64,000 nucleotides of DNA. It comes from Mobiluncus curtisii subsp. curtisii ATCC 35241 (GTDB lineage: Bacteria > Actinomycetota > Actinomycetes > Actinomycetales > Actinomycetaceae). The position numbers and the translations under genes were made by a program. The stretch is from contig NZ_GL385912.1 in the NCBI RefSeq assembly GCF_000146285.1, positions 701,108-765,107 on the forward strand, given 5' to 3'. How positions within the stretch are numbered: the stretch's first letter is position 1; every line of letters begins with the position of its first letter. Positions 18,653-27,900 of this stretch are shown here, piece after piece. The notes under the pieces were generated by a model. The model was given only the letters and a program-made list of their open reading frames with translations. It made no database searches and was not told the DNA's origin.

Positions 18653-19663
18653 TTATTTCCTTCCCAAGCCCTGTGGGCTGCGCAATACGGTTTGGCTTTC
18701 ATAGGTGTCATAAGCGTTGATGATTTCCCCGACCAGCGAGTGACGCACCACGTCGGCTGCACTGAGGTAGCTAAACGCAATGTCAGGAACATCGCTGAGG
18801 ATTTCGCTGACCTGTTTTAGACCGGAGAGCTGACGAGACGGCAGGTCTATCTGAGTGATGTCCCCGGTCACGACCATCTTGGAGCCGAAGCCCAGGCGGG
18901 TCAGGAACATCTTCATCTGTTCACTGGTCGTGTTTTGAGCTTCGTCAAGGATGATGAAACTGCCGTTCAAGGTGCGTCCGCGCATATACGCCAGGGCAGC
19001 GACTTCGATGGTGCCGTCGCTCATCATGCGACTAATGGTGCCCGTATCGAGCATTTCGCGCAGAGCATCATAGAGCGGGCGCAGGTAAGGATCGATTTTG
19101 TCAGTCAAGGTGCCGGGCAGGAACCCCAGGGTTTCCCCTGCCTCCACAGCCGGGCGGGTTAATATGAGTCGGGTCACTTCCCCTTCCAGCAGCGCTTTTA
19201 CGGCGCGAGCCATTGCGAGGTAGGTTTTTCCTGTCCCTGCCGGTCCGATACCAAAAGTGATGGTGTGGGAGTTAATGTCGTTGACGTAGCGGGCTTGACC
19301 CTCCGTTTGCGGACGAATGACTTTTTCTCGGCTGACGAAAACCGCTCGGTACCGGGCGTCTGCAGCCCGTGCGGGCAGCTCCGAAAGTGCCGGAGCGAGC
19401 CGAGCGCGTTGATTAGTTTGAAAACCATAATCCGGTATAATTCGTTTTATATTGTTAGTCTTAGTGAACTGTGTCTGCACAGTCCGCACCGCCAGTTCCA
19501 GGTCCACGTCCGGACCTTGAATAAAAATCTCATTCCCGGCAACCCAAAAGTTAACCATGGGAAACTCGTCTTCCCATTTGTGCAGGTTGGCATCATTCAC
19601 CCCGAGGACTTGAATCATCGGGATTTCCTCCGGAACTTCAACCGTGACTCGTTTCTGGACCAT
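18653..19663 (-). CDS. phoH: PhoH-like ATPase
   Basis: Cytosolic P-loop ATPase of the PhoH family, probably acting on RNA with YbeY. Walker A GPAGTGKTYLAMA, Walker B FIILDEAQN, RPAVEAGETLGFLPG. About 336 aa from ATG 19663, which has TAGGTGACT upstream; a GTG at 19669 overlapping the rsmE stop by 4 nt is an alternative start. Between rsmE and ybeY in the leftward operon. Confidence 0.95.
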   Translation of the reverse strand: MVQKRVTVEVPEEIPMIQVLGVNDANLHKWEDEFPMVNFWVAGNEIFIQGPDVDLELAVRTVQTQFTKTNNIKRIIPDYGFQTNQRARLAPALSELPARAADARYRAVFVSREKVIRPQTEGQARYVNDINSHTITFGIGPAGTGKTYLAMARAVKALLEGEVTRLILTRPAVEAGETLGFLPGTLTDKIDPYLRPLYDALREMLDTGTISRMMSDGTIEVAALAYMRGRTLNGSFIILDEAQNTTSEQMKMFLTRLGFGSKMVVTGDITQIDLPSRQLSGLKQVSEILSDVPDIAFSYLSAADVVRHSLVGEIINAYDTYESQTVLRSPQGLGRK

Positions 19664-19665
19664 AG

Positions 19666-20568
19666 TCACCTACTCTCTGGCGGCGTTCCCCGCCAAGATC
19701 CCAGCTGGGATTGAATAACCGCCAGCGCCGCAGGTCCGGCGGAAGAACAGCGCAAAACAGTCGGTCCCAGCAGTGCTGGACGCGCCCCCGCTGCGGTGAA
19801 AGCCGTCAACTCCGGAGCGGTAATACCACCTTCTGGTCCCACAATGACCGCAATGTCCTCCGGGGTCTGACCTGCCCGTGCCAGAGGAATCAGCATTTGC
19901 GCCAGGTGCTCCGTGGCGAGCTCGTGTAGGACGAACACTGCGGTCCCGCCCTGCACCATCGCCTCGACTTCAGAAAAAATCGTGTTCGCAGCCGGTTTCA
20001 CCGACTGAGTTTCTGCCCCCTGAGGTTCCGGCACAATGTCCCCGCCGCTTTCCAGGTACTCTGACACTTCTGCCAGCCTCGCCTGACGTGATTGTTTCAT
20101 AGCAGAAACCGCCAGATTACGCCACTTTTCCCGACCTTTGGCACGCTTCGTGACGGTATCCCATCGGGAAACCGAGCGCGTAGCCCCCCAGGGGATGACT
20201 CGCCACGCACCCATCTCCACTGCGGATTCCAGCGCCTGTAAATCGCGTTTTTCCTTGGCTAATGCCTGAATCAGGGTGAGACGCAAGGGCGGCACGGGGT
20301 CTGCCACCGCATCCGCAAGCAGACGCAACCGCAACCTCGAATTCTGAGCCGCAACGACTTCTGCCCCAGCGCGCCAGCCCAACCCGTCGACCACATCGAC
20401 GACCTCACCCAACCGCAGTCGCTTGACCGTAGCATGATGAGCCTCCGCGCCAACTATAGAAATTTCCTCCCCCTCGCGATAACCGCGCAAACCCGCAAAT
20501 TCAGTGGCTGGTGATGTGCCCGCTTCCCCCGCGCTATCACCCGAAAACCAGAACGTTTGCCGGGTCAT
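19666..20568 (-). CDS. rsmE: 16S rRNA (uracil-1498-N3)-methyltransferase
   Basis: SPOUT-fold enzyme methylating U1498 of 16S rRNA. 300 aa, some 50 longer than typical RsmE; the extra sequence is an N-terminal Ser/Thr/Gly-rich stretch and an insertion near residues 160-195. N-terminal PUA-like part has AEAHHATVKRLRLGE. The SAM-binding knot shows IAVIVGPEGGITAPELTAF and GPTVLRCSSAGPAAL, the latter replacing the common LRTETA. The ATG overlaps the dnaJ stop (ATGA). Confidence 0.93.
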   Translation of the reverse strand: MTRQTFWFSGDSAGEAGTSPATEFAGLRGYREGEEISIVGAEAHHATVKRLRLGEVVDVVDGLGWRAGAEVVAAQNSRLRLRLLADAVADPVPPLRLTLIQALAKEKRDLQALESAVEMGAWRVIPWGATRSVSRWDTVTKRAKGREKWRNLAVSAMKQSRQARLAEVSEYLESGGDIVPEPQGAETQSVKPAANTIFSEVEAMVQGGTAVFVLHELATEHLAQMLIPLARAGQTPEDIAVIVGPEGGITAPELTAFTAAGARPALLGPTVLRCSSAGPAALAVIQSQLGSWRGTPPESR

Positions 20569-21686
20569 TTCCGACCCTTCCGGTGCACTCCGCCAGTGTT
20601 CCCGGAGGAGCTGTCGGCAGGAATCGGGGATTCCTCGCCACGCAACCGCGCCAGTTCGCTGAGCAGCTCACGCTGACGTTCATCCAGCCCGGTGGGGACC
20701 TCGATATTGAGGTGCACATACAAATCACCACGACCTTGGCGGTGCAGCCTACCGACCCCCAAGCCTTTCATAATGATGACCGACTCGGGCTGAGAACCAG
20801 CCTCGACAGTGATTTTCTTGGTCCCGTCCAGGGTCTCCAGGGAAAATTCCATGCCCAGTGCTGCTGCAGTCATGGGAATTCGTAAGGAAGTGTGCAGGTC
20901 GTCGCCACGGCGCTGCAGGACTTCGTGCGGCAGCTCGTGAATTTCCACGTACAAGTCGCCTGACGCACCCCCGGCAGGTCCCGCTTCGCCTTCACCAGAG
21001 AGACGAATCCGCGTGCCGTTTTCCACCCCGGTTGGAATTTCCACCTTAATGTTGCGCGTGGCGCGCACCCGTCCTTCCCCGGAGCAATCCGCACAAGGGC
21101 GTTCGATGATGGTGCCGTGACCTTTACAGGTTCCGCACGGGGCGGTAGTCATTACCTGCCCCAGGAAAGACCGCGCCATACGTTGCACAGAACCGGTCCC
21201 GCCACAGGTAGAACAGGTTTTAGGGCGGGTTCCCGTCGCGCAGCAGCTACCTTTGCAAGTCTTACATTTCACAAAGGTATTAATCTTAATTTCCCGCTCG
21301 GTGCCAAACGTGACGTCTTTCAGCTCCACGTCAATCGTGGTCAGGATGTCTTGCCCGCGCCCCCCGCGCGGTGTAGGTCCACTGGTGGACGAAGCGGCAC
21401 TAAAGAACTCATTGAGGATGTCCGCAAATCCAAATCCGGCAGCGTTGGCTCCATTGAATCCACTGAATCCGCCCCCACCGAACCCGGAACCACCCAGGTC
21501 ATATTGCTGGCGTTTCTCTGGGTTGCCCAACACATCGTAGGCAGCACTGACTTCTTTGAATTCTTCCTCGTGTTCAGGACCAGCCACGTCAGGGTGCAGT
21601 TTACGCGCTAGTTTGCGGTAGGCACTCTTAATTTCGTCCTGTGTAGCGTTACGGCTCACGCCGAGGGTTTCATAGTAGTCGCTCAA
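20565..21686 (-). CDS. dnaJ: Chaperone DnaJ
   Basis: Hsp40 co-chaperone of DnaK, 373 aa. J domain at residues 1-65 with the HPD tripeptide (ARKLHPDVAG), Gly/Phe-rich linker (GGSGFGGGGFSGF), four zinc-finger CxxCxGxG-type repeats (CKTCKGSC, CSTCGGTG, CGTCKGHG, CADCSGEG) and C-terminal substrate-binding domains. The start is TTG at 21686, with GGAAAG before it. Under HrcA/CIRCE control with hrcA, 68 nt upstream. This is the DnaJ2-type gene linked to hrcA rather than to dnaK. Confidence 0.96.
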   Translation of the reverse strand: MSDYYETLGVSRNATQDEIKSAYRKLARKLHPDVAGPEHEEEFKEVSAAYDVLGNPEKRQQYDLGGSGFGGGGFSGFNGANAAGFGFADILNEFFSAASSTSGPTPRGGRGQDILTTIDVELKDVTFGTEREIKINTFVKCKTCKGSCCATGTRPKTCSTCGGTGSVQRMARSFLGQVMTTAPCGTCKGHGTIIERPCADCSGEGRVRATRNIKVEIPTGVENGTRIRLSGEGEAGPAGGASGDLYVEIHELPHEVLQRRGDDLHTSLRIPMTAAALGMEFSLETLDGTKKITVEAGSQPESVIIMKGLGVGRLHRQGRGDLYVHLNIEVPTGLDERQRELLSELARLRGEESPIPADSSSGNTGGVHRKGRK

Positions 21687-21754
21687 AGTTTTTCTTTCCT
21701 GCTTGTCTCTATTTTCGTCCGCTTCTCTCGGTTACTGGTCCGGATAGCTTTGGT

Positions 21755-22792
21755 TTACTGGTTTAAGATTCGTGACAGATACCTAGCTACTGCCCGTACC
21801 GAACTCATCGAGCTAGGATAGTCCATGCGAGTGGGTCCAATCACCCCCACGTGGGCTTGACCGGCTCCTGCTGGAGCGTAGCTGGAAGACACGATGGCGG
21901 TATCTTTCAACACCTCGTGACCAGATTCCTCACCGATAATCACGCTCACCGGTTCGGCTTCGCGCATCTCACCGAACAGTTTCAACAGCACGACCTGTTC
22001 TTCCAGGGCTTCAACCAAAGCGGTCAGGGTTTCGTTAAACGCACCTGAGCGCGACAGGTTCGCCATTCCTGCCATCACGATTCGCGTCTCTACCGCACCT
22101 TGCTCCAAGGCCGCCGCGATGTTTTGTGCCAAAATAGTAGCATTTTCTCGCAGGGCTTGATTGCCCACAGTAGCCAGCCATTCTTGCAAAGCAGCCTGTT
22201 GGGCAGGAATATCCGACTGTGCAAACACGGAGGTGAGCGGAGTGCCGATAGAACTGAGGTCTGCCTCGCTAACCTCGTGAGGAAGGTTCACCAGAATCTG
22301 ATCCACCCGTCCCGTTTCGGAAATAATAATCGCCAATACTTTGCAGTCCGGTCCCGCCCCCAAACGCACCAGCTCCAAATGGCGCAGCCCGGAAGGATTG
22401 AACGCCGGAAACTCCACTACTGCCGTCTGGTGCGTCATCTGCGCCAAGAGGCGCACCGTACGCTCCATCACGTCCTCCAGTCCCACCGCGGAAGTAAAGA
22501 ATTCGGTGATGGCTTTTCTCTCGGGTGCGGAAAGTGGTTTGATGGCCTCGATTTGATCCACAAAGTAGCGGTAGCCCTTGTCGGTGGGGATACGACCGGC
22601 AGAAGTGTGGGGCTGGCGAATCAGACCTTCTTCCTCCAGCTGCGCCATGTCGTTGCGGATAGTCGCGGCGGAAACTCCCAGTGAGTGCCGTTCTACCAGA
22701 GACTTCGAACCGACCGGTTCTTGGGTTTCAACGTAGTCAGAAACGATGGCTCGCAGCACTCCCAGACGCCGATCCGCCGCCTTGTCTGCCAT
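21755..22792 (-). CDS. hrcA: Heat-inducible transcription repressor HrcA
   Basis: Repressor that binds CIRCE operators and is released by heat stress through GroEL. 345 aa. N-terminal winged helix with SLVERHSLGVSAATIRNDMA and QPHTSAGRIPTDKGYRYFVD, then the GAF-like inserted dimerisation domain. ATG 22792 has AGGAGG 4 nt upstream; the upstream ATG at 22834 lacks one. A CIRCE element stands 58 nt before the start, so the gene is autoregulated. Confidence 0.97.
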   Translation of the reverse strand: MADKAADRRLGVLRAIVSDYVETQEPVGSKSLVERHSLGVSAATIRNDMAQLEEEGLIRQPHTSAGRIPTDKGYRYFVDQIEAIKPLSAPERKAITEFFTSAVGLEDVMERTVRLLAQMTHQTAVVEFPAFNPSGLRHLELVRLGAGPDCKVLAIIISETGRVDQILVNLPHEVSEADLSSIGTPLTSVFAQSDIPAQQAALQEWLATVGNQALRENATILAQNIAAALEQGAVETRIVMAGMANLSRSGAFNETLTALVEALEEQVVLLKLFGEMREAEPVSVIIGEESGHEVLKDTAIVSSSYAPAGAGQAHVGVIGPTRMDYPSSMSSVRAVARYLSRILNQ

Positions 22793-22849
22793 CGTTCCTC
22801 CTGTTTCTCTCTGAGCTTGCCAGACAGTCGCCATGCTGACTCACGAGCC

Positions 22850-22876
22850 TTAGCACTCACAACCTCCGATTGCTAA
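22850..22876 (-). promoter_or_regulatory. CIRCE operator (HrcA binding site)
   Basis: TTAGCACTC, nine spacer bases, then GATTGCTAA. Against the consensus TTAGCACTC-N9-GAGTGCTAA only one base differs (T for G in the right arm). It lies directly upstream of hrcA-dnaJ, the expected position. Confidence 0.93.
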
Positions 22877-22962
22877 TCTTACCCCGCTTTGGCGCAAAAC
22901 TCCCATCCCAGACCCCTGCCAACCGACCAAGCCCAGACTTTCCTGTGCCCGGTCCGACCTCA

Positions 22963-24102
22963 CTAGTGCAAAGGAGAGACAGTCAACGGCCACGGCGATG
23001 TCCGCGGAGGCAGAACTCGTGCGAAAATGCCGCCGATGACGGCAGCGACAGCGAGCATAGTCAGCAAGATACCGGACACGGAGGTCGCTATGGAGGTGGC
23101 GTTAACCCCTGCTGTTAGGAACGGACCCAGCAGCGTTACCGTCATGACTGCACCAGCTTCAGAGCCGAGGACTGCACCCAGCAGCAAAGACAACACTGCC
23201 GCCCCCAACAGTAGCCAGATGATAGCAGAGCCGCTGGAGACAGCTTCGGCAGGGATGACGCCCGCGGTGTTAATGAGCTGAGCCATCCACAGGGCAGAAG
23301 CGGCGGTAGATGCCACGTAAGCGACATTCAAGACCGCCTGCAAGCCGGCATCTGCCAACCACTTATATCCACTGGTAGACAGCGCCATAACCATGACTAC
23401 CACCCACACGATTCCCCCCAAATCTGCCAAACCAATCGGCGTGGAGAGAGTCAAAACGATGGAAATGAGAACCAGAAGGAAGGGAGACAACAGGATGAGG
23501 GCAGCGTGAGTCTTTGACGAACTGCGATGAACGGTGCCTTCCGCCGTCACTTCCGCGGTAGCTTTGGCAGTTTGTTTCCAAGATTCCCCGTCCGCGGAAC
23601 GCATTTTTTTCATGGTCATTTGGCTGACCTGTGGCGCAGAGAGAATCGCGACCAGTCCCGCGAAAATCGCCAAAATTATCAGCAAAACCAGCATCAGTAA
23701 CAGCAGGAAATGGTCATCGACTAACCCTGCTCCCGCTACTACCAGCAACAACGCTACGGTGGTCAGAGGCAGACCGTGAATCGAAACGGACCAGGCCTCC
23801 CGTCGCTGCCAGGTGACCTGGCGTCCCAGCAGAGTGTGCAGAGCGGACAAATACCGCTCCATCAGCCCGGATTCCACCATGATTCCGCCGATGATCATCC
23901 ACAGGATGACCCCGGAAAAAGAATACAGATTAAACGCCCCCACCAGGGACCGCAGTCCCACTCCCGTTACTTGGTTACCGGTCATGAGCGCCAGATTTCC
24001 GAGCAATGCCGGCACCCCCAGGGCAAACATGATCGGTACTCGGATAGCCAGGAGCAGCACCGCTATCAGGACAGCTAAAACGACGATTACGGTTGCTGTC
24101 AT
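22963..24102 (-). CDS. Polytopic membrane protein, TRAP large-permease (DctM)-like
   Basis: 379 aa with about nine to ten hydrophobic segments. The N-terminal IRVPIMFALGVPALLGN and the following GVILWMIIGGIMVESGLMERY resemble DctM proteins (GVPIAFALG, then an ILMG-E region), but the protein is shorter than the usual about 425 aa and the middle contains a hydrophilic Lys/Glu loop (about 165-195) not typical of the family. Assigned by weak resemblance plus pairing with a four-helix protein; no substrate-binding DctP gene is nearby. Its ATG overlaps the upstream stop (ATGA). Substrate unknown. Confidence 0.5.
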   Translation of the reverse strand: MTATVIVVLAVLIAVLLLAIRVPIMFALGVPALLGNLALMTGNQVTGVGLRSLVGAFNLYSFSGVILWMIIGGIMVESGLMERYLSALHTLLGRQVTWQRREAWSVSIHGLPLTTVALLLVVAGAGLVDDHFLLLLMLVLLIILAIFAGLVAILSAPQVSQMTMKKMRSADGESWKQTAKATAEVTAEGTVHRSSSKTHAALILLSPFLLVLISIVLTLSTPIGLADLGGIVWVVVMVMALSTSGYKWLADAGLQAVLNVAYVASTAASALWMAQLINTAGVIPAEAVSSGSAIIWLLLGAAVLSLLLGAVLGSEAGAVMTVTLLGPFLTAGVNATSIATSVSGILLTMLAVAAVIGGIFARVLPPRTSPWPLTVSPLH

Positions 24103-24869
24103 TTCGCGCCGCCTTTCGCAGAGCCCGATTTGCGCGGGACGTTTCGACCCGTCGCCTGCACTCGAATGACTTTCGCTGTGTTGCTGGGCGTTTTGCCTCG
24201 CTTTGTGGGTTGAGACTTCTCGGTCTTTCCCCGGCGAGTCGCAGAAGGCCGGGGGGACGGTTTTTTGGTGGCGGGAGCCGGGGAGGGCGTGGGGTTCTCT
24301 GCTTTAAGTACCCGATATGCCCCGATAAAGGAACGCAGCGTGGTGTACAGCATCCCTATTCCGCCGATAAACACCGGTATGACCAGCACCGACATCGAGA
24401 CACCGAGAGACTTTATTTCTTCGCTACTGACGCTGATGGTGGTGACAAACCCTACCACCGTAGCTAACAGAGCAAATAGCACTCCCATCGCCTCCCCAAT
24501 CAGATTTTGCAGGGAGGTGCGTTCTTTTGGATCCCCCAGACGCGGTAAGCCCCACACCGTAAGCGCGACGAACAAACTCAGATAGGTGACCCATACCGCC
24601 AGGACTCCGCCCCACACTTCGACGGCAAAAAGCGAGATTTTGACAGGATCCGCAGCGGAACCTAACCAGGCTTGCGGCGACGGAAGCTGAAAACCGCCCC
24701 ACCCGAGGACGGCGATACGGCTCGCTCCATGAAAAATGGAGATTACTGCCAGCACCGCGGACAGTAACATCACGACGAGTCCCGTGAGACGCAGCCACAG
24801 CGAACCCGGCACAGCGGAATCTTTCGCGGCTGCGCTCGAGACTGGTACGGTTGGCTGATTTTCACTCAC
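24099..24869 (-). CDS. Four-helix membrane protein, possible TRAP small permease (DctQ)-like
   Basis: 256 aa. Four hydrophobic segments (about 22-45, 70-100, 115-140, 150-175), then a Pro/Lys/Arg/Thr-rich cytoplasmic tail of about 75 residues (KKPSPRPSATRRGK) unlike classical DctQ. Start is GTG at 24869. Overlap by 4 nt with the DctM-like gene shows coupling. The DctQ assignment rests on topology and partner only. Confidence 0.45.
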   Translation of the reverse strand: MSENQPTVPVSSAAAKDSAVPGSLWLRLTGLVVMLLSAVLAVISIFHGASRIAVLGWGGFQLPSPQAWLGSAADPVKISLFAVEVWGGVLAVWVTYLSLFVALTVWGLPRLGDPKERTSLQNLIGEAMGVLFALLATVVGFVTTISVSSEEIKSLGVSMSVLVIPVFIGGIGMLYTTLRSFIGAYRVLKAENPTPSPAPATKKPSPRPSATRRGKTEKSQPTKRGKTPSNTAKVIRVQATGRNVPRKSGSAKGGAK

Positions 24870-24996
24870 CTTTCGAGTCTATCCGGAAAGCGGATGCCAT
24901 TACTAGTATTTGAACCCAGTACTGGATTGTGGCGTAAACCAAGGAGGCGACAGCCTGAACGCTGCCGCGTCCGGTGGTGATTGAATTGTGCCAGTT

Positions 24997-27900
24997 TTAT
25001 TTCTTTTCAGGGACAGGGTTCGCCTTACCGCTTAATGCTTTAGCCAGGGCATCCAAATCGGAAACTCCCAGCTGACTCATTACGGTCTTGAGAGAATCAG
25101 TGTCCTTAATCATGCCCCTGACGCGGTTCAAAGCATCTTGCTTCGCCTTTTCTTCCGCAGCCTTGGTTTGCGCTTCCAGGGCGGCTGATTCTGCCAGGGA
25201 GCCTTCCACGACCTTGGAGGCATCGTTGTTCAGTTTGGCACCATTCACCAGTTCAGCGACCTTCGGGCTAACCGCGGACGGACCGCCCACCACGATGGTC
25301 TTTTCCGAACCGTGACGGCGCAATGCCTGGTAGGACGGCTCCGGTAGTTCCTTGGCACGAGTCAAAATCAATGCCGCATTTTGATCAGCTGCCAATGCTC
25401 CGCCAGAAAGGGCATCGGGGAATGTCTCGCCGCTGACCAGTACCGCAGCCGTGCTACCAGGCTGCGACGCTGCCAGATTTGCCGCGGTTTCATAGCGGTC
25501 CCTGCCCATGATCGGTTTGATATTCACCGACATAGTCGTGGGCCAAGGGGTATTTTGCACCGCGCGCACTGCCGGTCCGCCGACCGCAGTAATCTGCAGC
25601 GGGCGGGTCTGACCCAACTCTGAGATATAGCTGTAGGTGGCAGGATCCAAGGTGTTGCCTTTGCTCAGCAGCATCAGCGAACCAGTGCGACCAGCTGCTG
25701 CCCCGGCGACTAATGCGTCCGGGAAGCCGACGCCATCGGCAATAAACAGGTTCAGCGGCTTGTGCGGGGCTGCCCCGATGAGAGGTTCCGTAGCACGGTT
25801 GACCGCCACTGCGGTGTTGAAACGGTCCGGTCCGGCAATACGGTGGATGTTTACCCCGGCATCGCGCAGTTCAAACTCGTCGTAAGGCGTCATCGGTACC
25901 TGACCGCCCACCAAGTACAGGTTCTTCTTGCCCGAAGCCTTAATTTGGTCCATAACTGCGGGCTCCAAGCCGGTCTTCCAAGTGGTCAACAGAATCGGCG
26001 CGTGCAACCCGGCAGCAAACGGCGTGGCAGACAAACCGTCAGCAGCCACATTCCCATCAACCAGGACGATGGAATCCCCAGGGAATTTACCGAGCTTCCA
26101 CGCCGCAATCGCAGTCAGCACCCGGTTGCTACCCTCAGCACGCAGGGTATTCTTCGACAGGGCCTTGGCCAGGCGCTTTTCGTCCGCCTTAGCTTTCTTG
26201 TCCCGCTCCGCCTGGGCCTTCTTAGCTTCGTCCGCGACCTTCTTAGCGGCAGCCTCAGCGGCCTTCTTCTTGGCTTCCTCTTCCTTCTTCTTCTGAGCCT
26301 CGTACTTCTCCTTTTCCTTGGGGGACATGCCCGCAGTCGGGTCGTTCGGGTCGGGTTTGACAACTTTATCGTTGACTAACTTTCCGTAGGAGTTGAGATT
26401 TTTCATGTCCTCGGAGGACTTGATAATTTTATTCAGAATATCCGTCAGGTTAAAGAAGGCCTTATTGGTCTTGTCAAGCAGACGGTCCATATCCTGAGCC
26501 GTTAAGTTTGGATCAGCCAGTTCATCACGAACTTCGCGCAAATTTTTCTGGTCGCTCTCTGCACCGTTATAGGCCAGGTTTGCGTTGTTATAATCCTTGA
26601 TTGCCTTCTCATAGCCTTGGTCATGCATCATCTTTTTGAAGCTTTCCGGCATAGCTTCATACATCTTTACCAAGTCGGAATGATATCCCTGCATCTGACC
26701 GTATTCATTGGAAATACGCTTCATCAAATCCGCCTGTTTCGCCAAGATGCCCTTGATTTCCTGACGCATAGCCTCACGGTCAGCATCATTAAGGGTCCCA
26801 CCCTTCTTGAGCAGTTCCGTCATCCGATTCATATTCCAAATCTGATAACGTGCCTCCAACATAATTGGCACAGTTTCGTTGAGCGCCTTGTAGTAGGAAT
26901 CGAGTTTGCGCGGTACTACTGATTCGGCGGCACCTTTGGTCAGGTAGGTGTTATAGGGGTTATTATCAAGAATAGTCTGATTAACTGGAACAGGCTTCTT
27001 TGGATACCCAGCATCACAGACAGTCTTTGACGTTACTGAATCAACATGGCAGTGAGCCGCATTGTCCGCTTTGAGAGCCACATTGTCTGCTTGCTTTTTC
27101 AGCTCCTTGAGGTAGTTGGTCATTGCTTGGGCGTATTTAGTCCGAAAGGCATCGTCTTCCTTCAGCCAATTATTCTGAGCAGTTTCCACCTTGTCACGCA
27201 CTTCGTTAAGACCTGATTTAACGGCTCCCACCGCATCACTCACAACCGGATCGAGATGCTTGACTATTTGTTCCTTTATCTCAAGTTGTACCTTGTAGGC
27301 CTTAATCTTGCTATCTAGGTCTTCCTTGGCTTTTTTCTCCTCCTCAGCAGCAACTTTCCACGCGTCACGGTTCGCGGCATCCGCGGGATCCGCAGTATAA
27401 ATCGCCTCAGCTTTCGCAGTAGTTGTCTTAGCCTTGTCGTAGGTAGTTTGGGCTTCGTTCTTGGCATTTTCAGCTTCGTCTATTTTACTCTGGACTGCAG
27501 CACGCTCTGTGTCATAAACCTTTTGGTCAGCTAAGGCGCGCTGGTACATAATCGACATGTCCAGAGGATTAGCACCATCAGCAGAGGTGCACATTGCCAA
27601 CAATTCAGCCGGTTCTTTGGCGATATCCTTGATGTATTTAGGGTCTAGATACCCCGGAATTTCATAATTTGGAGCCAAAGTCGTAGGGGATTTGTAAAGC
27701 GATTGATTAATTTCGCCCGCGACGGTCGGATACGCACCAGCAAGCTTAGTGATGTACTCGTTGTGAGAAATGACCGAGTTCTTCGTATCAGACTGGTTCG
27801 TTTCAGCGTAGTGCTTAAAATCGTCTATCGGACCAGCTGGCGGCGGAGTCACTTGAGAACAGAGTGCATCCCGCAAATCTGTGTACTGCTTGACTAAATC

